Assembly (NCBI RefSeq): GCF_001700965.1
Contig: NZ_CP016756.1
Location: 4,268,501-4,332,500, forward strand
Direction of reading: 5' to 3'
Source: Stenotrophomonas nitritireducens
Lineage (GTDB): Bacteria > Pseudomonadota > Gammaproteobacteria > Xanthomonadales > Xanthomonadaceae
DNA length: 64,000 nt
Part shown: positions 35,520 through 45,074 of the stretch, in pieces
Position numbering within the stretch: the first letter of the stretch is position 1
Layout: the number at the start of each line of letters is the position of its first letter
Made by a program: the position numbers and the translations under genes
The notes under the pieces: model-generated
Database searches by the model: none
The model's input: the letters and a program-made list of their open reading frames with translations, nothing else
What the model was told of the DNA's origin: nothing

Positions 35520-36668
35520 ATGACCATTCGACGGATTACGACGGCCTTGTGTGTGGCTCTGGTTGTGGCCATGACGGCCTGTTCCTCTCCTGAAACGCCA
35601 CCGGAAGCGGTGCCAAAGGTCAGCGTGCTGACCGTTGCTGCACAACGCGTGCAGCGCGATGACGAGTTGCAGGGGCGGGTTTCGGCGCTGCGCACCGCGC
35701 AGATCCGCGCGCAGGTCGGCGGTATCGTGCGCAAGCGTCTGTTCGAGCAGGGTGCGGAGGTCACTGCCGGGCAGGCACTGTTCCAGATTGATCCGGCCGC
35801 ATTCCGTGCCGACGTCGATTCCGCGTTGGCTGCATTGCAGCGCAGCGAGGCGGCACTGTCGCGTAGCCGGGTGCAGGCGCAGCGGCTGCAGGCGCTGGCC
35901 GACGCGCAGGCAGTCAGCCAGCAGCACCGCGATGACGCCACGTTCGAATATGAGCAGGCACGTGCAGCAGTGGCTGAGGCCAGGGCGATCCTGGCCAGAC
36001 GTCAGCTGGATCTGCGCTATGCCACGGTCAGCGCGCCGATTGATGGGCGCATCGATCAGGCCATGGTGACGGAAGGGGCGCTGGTGGGTGCTGCCGACAG
36101 TGAGCCGATGGCGCTGGTGCAGCAGATAGACCAGGTCTATGTCGACGTGCGCCAGCCAGCCTCGCAGTTGCCGCAGGTGCGCCAGGGTGTGGGCGATGGC
36201 GGCGCGCTGCCGGTGGCGATCATCGGCGCCAATGGCCAGCTGCATGAGCAGGCCGGGCAGCTGTTGTTCTCAGGCATCAACGTAGACGCACGTACTGGCG
36301 ATGTGGTGTTGCGGGTGCTGGTCGACAACCCGAATCGCGAGCTTCTGCCGGGCATGTTCGTGCGTGCGCGTGTGCCGCGTGGTGCGGCCAGCCAGGCGCC
36401 GCTGCTGCCGCAGCAGGCGGTGCTGCGCAGCGCCGGTGGCCAGGCGTATGCGTGGGTTGTCGGTGAGGACGGCAAGGCCGTCATCCGCACCCTGGAGATC
36501 GACGGCAGCGTCGACCGGCAGTGGATTGTCCGCAGCGGCCTGAAGGCCGGTGAGCGGGTGGTGGTGGAAGGGCAGGAGCGTCTGCAGGAAGGGCGTCTGG
36601 TCGAAACCTCGCCTTGGCAGCCGGTGCCCGTACAGGGCAAAGCCGCCGTTGCGTCCAGCAACAACTGA
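35520..36668 (+). CDS. smeY: RND efflux periplasmic adaptor lipoprotein (SmeY-like)
   Basis: The 382-residue membrane fusion protein has a lipoprotein signal (lipobox MTAC, Cys near residue 20), a biotinyl-lipoyl domain with hairpin (QIRAQVGGIVRKRLFEQGAEV, QLDLRYATVSAPIDGRI) and beta-barrel domains. It bridges the inner membrane pump and an outer membrane channel. The call as SmeY rests on arrangement beside the two-component pair; AcrA/MexA-type adaptors are equally similar at motif level. Followed nine bases later by the pump gene. Confidence 0.82.
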   Translation: MTIRRITTALCVALVVAMTACSSPETPPEAVPKVSVLTVAAQRVQRDDELQGRVSALRTAQIRAQVGGIVRKRLFEQGAEVTAGQALFQIDPAAFRADVDSALAALQRSEAALSRSRVQAQRLQALADAQAVSQQHRDDATFEYEQARAAVAEARAILARRQLDLRYATVSAPIDGRIDQAMVTEGALVGAADSEPMALVQQIDQVYVDVRQPASQLPQVRQGVGDGGALPVAIIGANGQLHEQAGQLLFSGINVDARTGDVVLRVLVDNPNRELLPGMFVRARVPRGAASQAPLLPQQAVLRSAGGQAYAWVVGEDGKAVIRTLEIDGSVDRQWIVRSGLKAGERVVVEGQERLQEGRLVETSPWQPVPVQGKAAVASSNN

Positions 36669-36677
36669 AGGTAAGAC

Positions 36678-39600
36678 ATGGCCCGTTTCTTCATTGATCG
36701 CCCGGTATTCGCCTGGGTGCTGGCGATTTTCATCGTGCTGGCCGGCGTACTGGCAATTCCGCAGCTGGCGGTTGAACGCTATCCGTCGGTGGCGCCGACC
36801 AGTGTCAGCATCTATGCCAGCTACCCCGGCGCCAGCCCGAAAACCCTGGATGACTCGGTAGTCGGCTTGATCGAACGCGAGCTGTCCAGCGTCAAGGACC
36901 TGCTGTACTTCCAATCGTCGGTGGATACCTCCGGCGAGGCATCCATTACCGCCACCTTCGCTCCCGGCACCAACCCGGAGATGGCGCAGGTAGACGTACA
37001 GAACCGGATCAAGGCCATTGAGCCACGGCTGCCTGCCAGCGTTCGCCAAAGCGGCCTGTATGTGGAAGCGGCTGATTCCGGGTTCCTGATGCTGGTGGGC
37101 CTGAGGTCAACCGATGGCAGCGTGGACGAAGCGCAGCTGGGCGACTTCATGGCGCGCAACATCATCGACGAACTGCGTCGCATCGACGGTGTCGGCCGGG
37201 TGCAGCTGTTCGGTGCCGAGCAGGCGATGCGGATCTGGCTGAATCCAGCCGCATTGGCCGGTTATGAACTCACCGTAGGTGATGTGGTCGCTGCCATCGA
37301 GCAGCAGAACCAGAACATCGCCCCGGGCCGCATCGGTGACTCACCGAGCGTGGTTGGGCAGCGCATCACCGTTCCCTTGGTTGCCGATGGCCAGCTGACC
37401 ACGCCTGCGCAGTTCGCTGCGATCGTGCTGCGTGCGGGTGCCGACGGCTCGCGGGTGCTGCTGGGCGATGTGGCGCGGGTGGAGATTGGCGCGCAGAGTT
37501 ACGCCTGGGGTACCCGCGAGGACGGCCAGGTAGCTACCGCGGCTGGCATCCAGCTGCGTTCGGGCGCGAACGCGGTGAGCACGTCATCGGCGGTGCGTGC
37601 GCGCATGGCCGAGCTGCAGTCCTTGCTGCCGGCCGGCGTGGAAGCCAGCATTCCGTTCGATACCGCGCCGTTCGTGAAGATATCCATCCAGAAGGTAGTG
37701 CAGACCTTGCTGGAGGCGATGCTGCTGGTGTTCGCAGTGATGTTCCTGTTCCTGCAGGACTGGCGCTACACCCTGGTGCCGGCGCTGGTGGCGCCGATTG
37801 CGCTGCTGGGTACCTTTGCGGTGATGCTGGCGCTGGGCTTCTCGATCAATGTGCTGACCATGTTCGGCATGGTGCTGGCGATCGGCATCATCGTCGACGA
37901 TGCGATCGTGGTGGTCGAAGGTGTTGAACGGATAATGGCCGAGGAAGGATTGGAGCCGCGCCAGGCCACGATCAAGGCCATGCGCGAACTGACCGGTGCG
38001 GTGGTCGGCATCACGCTGGTGCTGACCGCGGTGTTCATCCCCATGGCCTTCGCCAGTGGCTCGGTGGGTGCGATCTATCGCCAGTTCACCGTGTCGATGG
38101 CGGTAGCGATCCTGATCTCGGCATTGCTGGCCTTGAGCCTGACCCCGGCACTGTGCGCAACCCTGCTGAAGCCGGTGGCACATGGACGCCAGCGCGGGCG
38201 CGTGTTCGCTGCATTCAATCGTGGGTTCGCGCGCATGAGCGGGCGCTACCACCGCAGCCTGGCCGCCGTGCTGCGTCGCTGCGGACGGGTCATGGGCGTG
38301 TTTGCCGGCCTAGTACTGGTGTTGCTGTTGGGCCTGCAGTGGCTGCCGGGCGCGTTCCTGCCGGAGGAGGACCAGGGCTATTTCATGACCTCCATCCAGC
38401 TGCCCGCCGAGGCGACCGCCGAGCGCACCCTGGCGGCGGTCCAGGCCTACGAGACCCATATCGCCTCGCGTCCGGGCGTTGCTGCCAACCATGTAATCAC
38501 CGGTTACAGCTTTGCCGGTTCGGGCCCCAGCGCGGCCATGGCGTACACCATGCTCAAGGACTGGGGCGAGCGCGACGGGGCAACCGCTGCCGGCGAGGTG
38601 GCAGCAACCTTGGAGGCGATGGCCGCCAGCGGCGAGGGTCAGGTGATCAGCGTGATGCCGCCGGCCATCGATAGTCTGGGCAACTCCTCCGGCTTCAGCC
38701 TGGCGTTGCAGGCGCGTACTGGACAGGCCCAGCCGCAACTGCGTGCCGCGCAGAAGCAGCTGTTGGCGCTGGCGCAGGCCAGCCCGCTGCTGGGTGAAGT
38801 GCACGCCGACGGCCTGCCATCGGGTAGCAGTGTGCGGCTGCAGATAGATAGAGCCAAGGCGGAGGCGATGGGCGTCGGATTTGCCGACATCAGCAGTACC
38901 TTGTCGGTGGCGATGGGTTCGCAGTACGTCAATGATTTTCCCAACGCCGGGCGCCTGCAGCAGGTGATCCTGCAGGCAGATGCGCCGTTCCGGATGGAGG
39001 TTGAGGACGTGCTGCGGCTGTATGTGCGCAATGCCCAAGGCGGCATGGTTGCGCTCGCGGAACTGGTAAGCCCGCAATGGGAGGAGTCGCCGTTGCAGCT
39101 GCAGCGTTACCTTGGCTTCCCCGCATTGAATGTGTCGGGTGCGCCAGCCGAAGGCGTTTCCACCGGCCAGGCCATGGCCGAGATGGAGCGGCTAGCGGCG
39201 CAGCTGCCGCCGGGTTTTGCCCTGCAATGGACCAGCCAGTCGCTGCAGGAGAAGACGTCCGGGTCACAAGCCCCTTGGCTGCTGCTGATATCGATGCTGG
39301 TGGTCTTCCTGGTGCTGGCCGCCTTGTACGAGAGTTGGTCGATACCGATGGCGGTGATGCTGGTAGTGCCGCTGGGCCTGTTGGGGGCGGTGGCGGCGGT
39401 ATTGCTGCGTGGCATGCCCAACGATGTTTTCTTCAAGGTCGGCATGATCACGGTGATCGGCCTGTCGGCAAAAAATGCGATCCTGATCGTCGAATTTGCC
39501 CGGCAATTGCAGCAGCAGGGAATGACTGCGGCGCAGGCTGCATTGCGCGCCGCGCGGCTGCGTTTGCGGCCCATCCTGATGACGTCGATTGCGTTCGCAC

Positions 39601-39806
39601 TGGGCGTACTGCCGTTGATGCTGGCGCAGGGCGCGTCGCGGGAAACCCAGCAGGCCATCGGTACCGGCGTGTTTGGCGGGATGGTGACGGCAACGGTACT
39701 GGCGGTGTTCTTCGTGCCGGTGTTCTACGTCGTGGTGGATGGCAGCTGGCGCTGGTTGCGCCAGCGTCTGCCGGATTCGCGCAGTCGTTCCGCTGGCGCG
39801 GGATGA
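36678..39806 (+). CDS. smeZ: RND efflux pump, HAE1 family (SmeZ-like)
   Basis: The 1042-residue AcrB-type transporter starts MARFFIDRPVFAWVLAIF, has 12 membrane helices and the proton-relay pair Asp407-Asp408 in IVDDAIVVVE. GSGPSAAMAYTML and the C-terminal GGMVTATVLAVFFVPVFYV blocks are typical. AAGG lies six bases before the ATG. No outer membrane factor gene follows, as reported for SmeYZ, so it should borrow a TolC-like channel from elsewhere. Substrates in SmeYZ include aminoglycosides; here that is inferred from gene order. Confidence 0.88.
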   Translation: MARFFIDRPVFAWVLAIFIVLAGVLAIPQLAVERYPSVAPTSVSIYASYPGASPKTLDDSVVGLIERELSSVKDLLYFQSSVDTSGEASITATFAPGTNPEMAQVDVQNRIKAIEPRLPASVRQSGLYVEAADSGFLMLVGLRSTDGSVDEAQLGDFMARNIIDELRRIDGVGRVQLFGAEQAMRIWLNPAALAGYELTVGDVVAAIEQQNQNIAPGRIGDSPSVVGQRITVPLVADGQLTTPAQFAAIVLRAGADGSRVLLGDVARVEIGAQSYAWGTREDGQVATAAGIQLRSGANAVSTSSAVRARMAELQSLLPAGVEASIPFDTAPFVKISIQKVVQTLLEAMLLVFAVMFLFLQDWRYTLVPALVAPIALLGTFAVMLALGFSINVLTMFGMVLAIGIIVDDAIVVVEGVERIMAEEGLEPRQATIKAMRELTGAVVGITLVLTAVFIPMAFASGSVGAIYRQFTVSMAVAILISALLALSLTPALCATLLKPVAHGRQRGRVFAAFNRGFARMSGRYHRSLAAVLRRCGRVMGVFAGLVLVLLLGLQWLPGAFLPEEDQGYFMTSIQLPAEATAERTLAAVQAYETHIASRPGVAANHVITGYSFAGSGPSAAMAYTMLKDWGERDGATAAGEVAATLEAMAASGEGQVISVMPPAIDSLGNSSGFSLALQARTGQAQPQLRAAQKQLLALAQASPLLGEVHADGLPSGSSVRLQIDRAKAEAMGVGFADISSTLSVAMGSQYVNDFPNAGRLQQVILQADAPFRMEVEDVLRLYVRNAQGGMVALAELVSPQWEESPLQLQRYLGFPALNVSGAPAEGVSTGQAMAEMERLAAQLPPGFALQWTSQSLQEKTSGSQAPWLLLISMLVVFLVLAALYESWSIPMAVMLVVPLGLLGAVAAVLLRGMPNDVFFKVGMITVIGLSAKNAILIVEFARQLQQQGMTAAQAALRAARLRLRPILMTSIAFALGVLPLMLAQGASRETQQAIGTGVFGGMVTATVLAVFFVPVFYVVVDGSWRWLRQRLPDSRSRSAGAG

Positions 39807-39900
39807 TGAACGGATCAGGCGGGCAGGGCAGTTGCAGGTTCCAACCGACGGCGGCGGTGGGTACTCTTTGCATCCTTACTGACCCGATGTTGACCTGCCG

Positions 39901-40200
39901 ATGATCCGTTCGATCCTGTTCTGCGCCTTGATTGCCCTGCCGTTGTCGGCATTCGCCTCCAGTTTCGCAGGCACTTCGGCCGGCTCCGCCTCGGGCGCAT
40001 CGTCCAATTCATCGGGCAGCTCCTCGGGCGACGACAAGGTGCTGCTGGATGCCCGTGAAGACGCCGCCGGCTTTGTCGCCAGCAATGGCGCCATCCGTGG
40101 TGCCTGGCTGGAGGCCGCATTGATCCAGCTGCGCGAGCACGACGCTGCCGCCCGTGATGCCAGCGACATGGCACTGGCCCGGAAGATCCTGGCGCTGTGA
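39901..40200 (+). CDS. DUF2388 small exported protein
   Basis: The 99-residue protein has a signal peptide (cleavage likely after SAFA), a Gly/Ser-rich stretch and a conserved C-terminal block DDKVLLDAREDAAGFVASNGAIRGAWLEAAL, which I recognise as DUF2388, common in Pseudomonas. The C-terminal half is helical. Function unknown. Its TGA overlaps the ATG of the next gene by one base, so it is probably produced together with the DUF4105 protein. Confidence 0.8.
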   Translation: MIRSILFCALIALPLSAFASSFAGTSAGSASGASSNSSGSSSGDDKVLLDAREDAAGFVASNGAIRGAWLEAALIQLREHDAAARDASDMALARKILAL

Positions 40201-42077
40201 TGCGCCTGCGCCGGCTGCCGCCCGCGCGGTGGCTGGCGCTGCTGCTACTGCTGAGCGTGGTGGCCCCGTTGCAGGCGGCCCTGCGCATCCAGGTGCAGGC
40301 ACATACGCCGGCGCTGGATGCGGCCCAACTGCAGGCCAGCGAGCATCTGATCGAAGACGTGCTGGCGCGTGTTCCTGCCGCTGTCGCGGAAAAATCTTCC
40401 CTGGTGTTGCAGCTGCGCTGGCGCGAGGACCTGCCCGCGTATGTGCAGGGCAGGGCGCGAGGTCGCCAGCTGGGCCTAGACCGGCGCCTGCTCGCGCCAT
40501 TGCTGGCCGGTGATCAGGCGTCCGCCGCCGCCCCGGCCTGGCAGGCAGCCCGCGCCGCCCTTGTCCATGAGCTGGCGCACGCGCTGGACCGCGGGCCTGA
40601 AGGCGGCTGGTCAGCGCAGCCACGGTTCCTGGATCTGGCTGGCTGGCAGCGGCGGCCGCTGTTGCCCTGGCGTGGGGAAAACGCGTTCACCCTGCGCAGC
40701 CCTGACCGCTATGAACTGCAGAGCCCGGCGGAGTTTTTCGCGGTAAATCTCGAGCACTATCTGCTGGATGCGGACTACGCGTGCCGGCGGCCGCTGCTGC
40801 ATGCGTGGTTTGTACAGAATCTGGGCGCGCCCGCCCAACTGGATGCCGCGCAATGCCCGCCGGCCCTGCCGTTCATGCAGGCCGGTGAGCAGGAAGGTCT
40901 GGCCGAATTGACGGCGCTGGATCCGGAGCGGGTCTACGAAGTCGATTACCTGCTGGCCGAAGGCAACGAGAAGCTGATGAGCCGCTGGGGCCACAGCATG
41001 CTGCGGCTGGTGATCTGCGCCCCGGGCCGTGCGCCCGGTCCGGCCTGCCGGATGGACCTGCGCCATCACCTGGTGCTGTCGTTCCGGGCCTTTGTCGGTG
41101 ATGTGCAGATATCCAGCTGGCGTGGGCTTACCGGCGCCTATCCCTCGCGCCTGTTCGTACTGCCGCTGAGCCAGGTGGTCGAGGAATACACCAAGGTCGA
41201 GTTGCGCGGGGTCTCCTCCACGCCGCTGCGGCTGCAGCGCGAGGAGATCGCCGGCCTGCTGCAGCAGGCGGCCCGCCTGCACTGGGACTATGACGGGCGC
41301 TATTACTTCATCAGCAACAACTGCGCGGTGGAAACCGGCAAGTTGCTTGGCGACGGCGCGCCGCGGCTGGGTGCGGCGCGGTTGTTGTCGATCACCCCGA
41401 CCGGCTTGCTGCAGACGCTGCGCGCCAAGGCGCTTGCCGATCCGCCGCGCGAACGCGCAGCCGCCCTGCGTGGCGGCTATTACTTCGAGTCGGCAGCGGC
41501 CCATTACAACCTGGTGTTCGACGTGGCACGCAAGGCCTTGCCGCTGCCGGCCGACAACGTGGGCCAGTGGTTGGCGCTGCCACCTGCACAGCGCAGGCTA
41601 TGGATGCAGCAGGCCGACGAGCAGGTGTTGGCCGCAATGCTGCTGCTGGAGCAGGCTGCCCGTCGGCAGGCTGAAGTCGCTGCGGGGGACGTGCTCAAAC
41701 GCAAGCTGTTGGCGGCGGACCCTGCGCAACCAGAGCATGCGGATTTCCATGCCTTGATGGATCGCGCTGGCGGCTTGCTGACGCCAGGAAGCCTGCTTGA
41801 TGACAGCCCAGGCTATGGCATCCCCGATGCCGGCGAACAGACGCGGCTGCGCGCGGCCAACGCCGCAGGTGCAGGGCAGGCACAGCGGCAATGGCAGGCG
41901 CTGCGGGCAGCGGCGTTGGCGGCCTTGCCCGAGACGCAGCGTGGCCAGCTGGCTGACATTGAAGCCAACCTGCTGTACCTGCGCGAACGTCTGCGTTTAG
42001 GCTACGGTACGCAGCCAAGGGAGGCGCTGACGTTGCAGCATCGGCGGCTGGTTCAGTTTTCGGGAGAGCACGGTTGA
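40200..42077 (+). CDS. Exported DUF4105 protein with N-terminal HELAH metallopeptidase-like domain
   Basis: The 625-residue protein has a signal peptide (to about residue 28). The first part holds HELAH (123-127) with a downstream Glu in SPAEFFAVNLEHYL near residue 180, a pattern of zinc peptidases. The second part is DUF4105, with SRWGHSMLR (His265) and YYFISNNCAVETG (Cys375), which could form a Cys-His active centre; the family has been linked to papain-like folds. The C-terminal third is helical. The ATG at 40200 lies one base into the previous stop; a GTG directly before it is the alternative. Activity is inferred only. Confidence 0.78.
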   Translation: MRLRRLPPARWLALLLLLSVVAPLQAALRIQVQAHTPALDAAQLQASEHLIEDVLARVPAAVAEKSSLVLQLRWREDLPAYVQGRARGRQLGLDRRLLAPLLAGDQASAAAPAWQAARAALVHELAHALDRGPEGGWSAQPRFLDLAGWQRRPLLPWRGENAFTLRSPDRYELQSPAEFFAVNLEHYLLDADYACRRPLLHAWFVQNLGAPAQLDAAQCPPALPFMQAGEQEGLAELTALDPERVYEVDYLLAEGNEKLMSRWGHSMLRLVICAPGRAPGPACRMDLRHHLVLSFRAFVGDVQISSWRGLTGAYPSRLFVLPLSQVVEEYTKVELRGVSSTPLRLQREEIAGLLQQAARLHWDYDGRYYFISNNCAVETGKLLGDGAPRLGAARLLSITPTGLLQTLRAKALADPPRERAAALRGGYYFESAAAHYNLVFDVARKALPLPADNVGQWLALPPAQRRLWMQQADEQVLAAMLLLEQAARRQAEVAAGDVLKRKLLAADPAQPEHADFHALMDRAGGLLTPGSLLDDSPGYGIPDAGEQTRLRAANAAGAGQAQRQWQALRAAALAALPETQRGQLADIEANLLYLRERLRLGYGTQPREALTLQHRRLVQFSGEHG

Positions 42078-43201
42078 GCAGTACACAACAGCAACAAACG
42101 GCCGATGCGGCGGCATTGGCCGAGGATGTATTGAAACTGCAATGCTGCGCCATCCTTCAGCTTGATCCCGACGGCCGCATTCTCAGCGGCAATGCCGGTG
42201 TGGCAGCAGTGCTTGGCTACGTCGGCCAGGAGATCCTGACGCAGCCGTTCTCGGTGTTGTTCAGTGCCGCCGATGCGCAGCGTGGTGCTGCCGAACAGGC
42301 GGTGGCGCGGGCGCTGGAGCAGGGCATGGAACAGCTCAGCCTGGCGATGGTGCGCAGGGATGGTGTCCGCTTCCGCGCCTCGGTGATGATGGAGCGGGTG
42401 CGTGACCAGGCCGGCCCACGGGTGCTCGTGCTGATCCGCGACACCACCGAAATCTTCCAGACCCAGAAGCGTGTCCGCGAGGCGCAGGAAATCGCCCTGC
42501 GCGCGCAGCGTCTTGATGCGGTGGGCAAGCTGACGCTGGGGTTGTCGCACGATTTCAACAATCTGTTGTCGGTGATCGGCAACAGTCTGGACATGTTGTC
42601 ACTGCGGCGCTCCGGCGACGAGAGCGTGCGGCGCATCCTGGATGTCGCGCACCGCGCGGTGGGGCGGGGCACCCAGCTGACGCGGCAGATGCTCGCATTC
42701 GGGCGCGGCCAGACGCTGGTGCCGCAACTGAGCCAGGTCGACGAGTTGATCAATGCCTCGCTGGAACTGTATCGACGGGTCTGCGGCGATACCATCCGGC
42801 TGGAGGTGGATCTGGCGGCGGGGCTGCCGCCTATTTCAGTGGACGTAGGTCAGCTGGAGGCGGCGCTGTTGAACCTGCTGAGCAACAGCCGCGATGCCAT
42901 GCATGGTGTTGGCAAGGTGGTGCTTTACACACGTCTTGAAACCATCGTGGTGCCTTCCGGCGGTGGCGAGCGCGGTCAGTTTGTCAGCATCTGCGTGGGC
43001 GACAGCGGCCCGGGCATCCAGGCGGAGATCCAGGAAAACGTATTCGAGCCGTTCTTCACCACCAAGAGCGTGGGGGATGGCAGTGGCCTGGGCTTGAGCC
43101 AGGTCTATGGATTTGCGGCGCAGTCCGGTGGCACCGCCATCATCGGCACCTCACCGCTGGGCGGAGCCGCGGTAGCGCTGTATTTCCCGGTAGCGGGCTG
43201 A
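42074..43201 (+). CDS. Soluble PAS-domain sensor histidine kinase
   Basis: The 375-residue protein has no membrane helix. A PAS domain (about 20-135, with [15 protein letters not shown]) precedes a kinase core: H-box [16 protein letters not shown] with His159, N-box [20 protein letters not shown], and [23 protein letters not shown]. The core is the type found in hybrid kinases with a C-terminal receiver, but no receiver is present and no regulator gene is adjacent. The start is TTG at 42074 with GGGAG seven bases upstream; it overlaps the DUF4105 stop by four bases. Confidence 0.85.
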   Translation: MSSTQQQQTADAAALAEDVLKLQCCAILQLDPDGRILSGNAGVAAVLGYVGQEILTQPFSVLFSAADAQRGAAEQAVARALEQGMEQLSLAMVRRDGVRFRASVMMERVRDQAGPRVLVLIRDTTEIFQTQKRVREAQEIALRAQRLDAVGKLTLGLSHDFNNLLSVIGNSLDMLSLRRSGDESVRRILDVAHRAVGRGTQLTRQMLAFGRGQTLVPQLSQVDELINASLELYRRVCGDTIRLEVDLAAGLPPISVDVGQLEAALLNLLSNSRDAMHGVGKVVLYTRLETIVVPSGGGERGQFVSICVGDSGPGIQAEIQENVFEPFFTTKSVGDGSGLGLSQVYGFAAQSGGTAIIGTSPLGGAAVALYFPVAG

Positions 43202-43233
43202 AAGCAGGCCTGCAGCGCTGTGGGAGCCAGCTT

Positions 43234-43372
43234 GTAGGAGCGGCGTAAGCCGCGAAGCAGGCAATGTTTCAGGTGTTGAAAGCCTTCAGTCGTTTCAGTT
43301 GGCCAGCTTCGCGGCTTACGCCGCTCCTACAACTGCAATAGCGCACCCTCCCGCTGTTGTGCGGGAGGGTGC
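43234..43372. repeat. Facing GTAGGAGCGGCG palindromes plus a GC hairpin
   Basis: Forward (43234-43258) and reverse (43306-43330) copies of the GTAGGAGCGGCG element lie between the convergent kinase and efpL genes. A perfect 12-base stem (GCACCCTCCCGC / GCGGGAGGGTGC, 43343-43372) follows, close to the efpL stop. It has no clear T run but may act as a terminator. Confidence 0.75.
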
Positions 43373-43378
43373 GGCTGA

Positions 43379-43945
43379 TCAGTCGGCGCGGCCGCCGAAC
43401 TCACCGGTGGTGGTGTTCACCAGGATGCGCTCGCCGTTGACGATGTACTCCGGCACCATGATTTCCAGGCCGGTGCTGAGCTTGGCCGGCTTCGGTCGCT
43501 TGGTGGCGGTGCCGCCCTTCAGTTCCGGCGGGGTTTCCACCACTTCCAGGGTAACGTGCTGCGGCAGCTGGATGGCGACCGGCTGGTCGTCGATCACCTG
43601 CACGAAGATGCCAGTCAGGCCTTCGGTGATGTAGCCGGCGTCATCGCCGATCACATCTGCGTCCAGCGTGTACGGGGTGTAGTCCTCGTCATCCATGAAC
43701 ACGAAGGCATCGCCATCCATATAGGAGAAGGTGGACTGCCGGCGCAGCAGCTCGACTTCGGGCAGGTTGTCATCGGCATCGAAGCTGGCATCGAGCTTGT
43801 TGCCGCCCGGCACGCTGTACATGATGAAACGGAAGCGGACGTTGCCGCCGCGGCCCTGCGGTGAGCTGCGCTCGATGTCGCGGATCTGATACACGCCGTT
43901 GTTGTACTCGACGACGTTGCCTTTCTTGATGTCGTTGGCTTTCAT
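43379..43945 (-). CDS. efpL: Elongation factor P-like protein EfpL (YeiP type)
   Basis: The 188-residue protein has the three beta-barrel domains of EF-P. It matches the EfpL/YeiP branch by [40 protein letters not shown] and the C-terminal GRAD. The loop that carries the modified Lys or Arg in EF-P reads SPQGRGGN, with an unmodified-type Arg at about residue 32. EfpL relieves ribosome stalling at proline-rich and some other motifs. The start at [10 protein letters not shown] is the family start. Confidence 0.88.
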   Translation of the reverse strand: MKANDIKKGNVVEYNNGVYQIRDIERSSPQGRGGNVRFRFIMYSVPGGNKLDASFDADDNLPEVELLRRQSTFSYMDGDAFVFMDDEDYTPYTLDADVIGDDAGYITEGLTGIFVQVIDDQPVAIQLPQHVTLEVVETPPELKGGTATKRPKPAKLSTGLEIMVPEYIVNGERILVNTTTGEFGGRAD

Positions 43946-44003
43946 GCTTGGAAAGTCTATTGGGGTAAACGGAGGCGGGCGCCACTGGGCGCCCGCAGAT
44001 GGG

Positions 44004-44774
44004 TCACTTCGGTGCCAGACGCACGGCACCGTCGAGGCGGATAGTCTCACCGTTTAGGTAGGTATTGCCAATGATGTGGCCGACCAGGCTGGCGAAATCG
44101 GCCGGCTGGCCCAGGCGCGACGGGAACGGGATGGAGGCGGCCAGCGATTCCTGCACGTTCTGCGGCATGCCATCGACCATTGGCGTCCAGAACACGCCCG
44201 GGGCGATGGTCAGCACGCGGATGCCGAAGCGCGACAGCTCGCGCGCCATCGGCAGGGTCATGCCGACCACGCCGCCCTTGGAGGCGGAGTAGGCGGCCTG
44301 GCCGATCTGGCCTTCATAGGCCGCCACCGAGGCGGTGTTGATGATCACGCCGCGTTCGCCGTCGGCATTGGCCTCGTTGTGCTGCATCAGTTCGGCGCCG
44401 GCCTTGGCGACGTTGAAGCTGCCGACCAGGTTGACCATCACCGTGCTCTGGAAGTTGGCCAGCGGCATGGCCGACTCACGGCCGAGCACGCGACCGGCGC
44501 CGAGGATGCCGGCGCAGTTCATCACCACGTTCAGGCCACCCAGGAAGTCCTTGGCGGCGGCCAGGTTGGCGGCGACGCCGGCTTCATCGGTGACATTGGT
44601 GGTGAAGTAGCGGGCATTGCCGGCGCCCAGCTCGGCGACCGCTGCGGCGCCCTTTTCATCGTTGAGGTCGAACAGGGCGACCTTGCCACCATTGGCGACC
44701 AGGAACTGAGCGACGCCCAGGCCAAGGCCGGAGACGCCGCCGGTGATGACGGCACGAACGGAAGACAGCTGCAT
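44004..44774 (-). CDS. Short-chain dehydrogenase, 3-hydroxyacyl-CoA dehydrogenase type II-like
   Basis: The 256-residue SDR has the NAD motif [17 protein letters not shown], catalytic Ser in [10 protein letters not shown] and YSASK. Sequence blocks such as [27 protein letters not shown] are those of HSD10-type enzymes that oxidise 2-methyl-3-hydroxybutyryl-CoA or other short hydroxyacyl-CoA esters. AGGA lies seven bases before the ATG. Nearby leucine-degradation genes fit a branched-chain role, though repeats separate them. Confidence 0.87.
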   Translation of the reverse strand: MQLSSVRAVITGGVSGLGLGVAQFLVANGGKVALFDLNDEKGAAAVAELGAGNARYFTTNVTDEAGVAANLAAAKDFLGGLNVVMNCAGILGAGRVLGRESAMPLANFQSTVMVNLVGSFNVAKAGAELMQHNEANADGERGVIINTASVAAYEGQIGQAAYSASKGGVVGMTLPMARELSRFGIRVLTIAPGVFWTPMVDGMPQNVQESLAASIPFPSRLGQPADFASLVGHIIGNTYLNGETIRLDGAVRLAPK

Positions 44775-45074
44775 TGAACAATCCTGCTGGGTGAGCCGCC
44801 GATTCTAGCCGATGCCGATCCGTGCCAAGTTGGCGTGATCAGACCTGTGGCGCAGCTGGGACAGGGTGTCCGGTGGGCCAAGGTAGCCCGGGTAAGCGCA
44901 GCGCACCTGGGGTGAGGATAGTGGAGGACTTGGCGTTCCAAGGTAGCCCGGGTAAGCGAAGCGCACCCGGGGAATGAGGATAGTGGAAGACTTGACGTTG
45001 TATGCCGAGAGCCCCGGGTGCGCTGCGCTTACCCGGGCTACATGGCTACATGGCACCTGGTCCGCTGGGTCCGC
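44775..45074. repeat. Three GTAGCCCGGGT palindromes
   Basis: Two forward copies (44883-44912, 44943-44972) lie in near-identical units of about 60 bases, the second with a slightly changed spacer (GAGGATAGTGGA). A reverse copy is at 45012-45041. The remaining bases hold the SDR promoter region; no gene seen. Confidence 0.85.
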
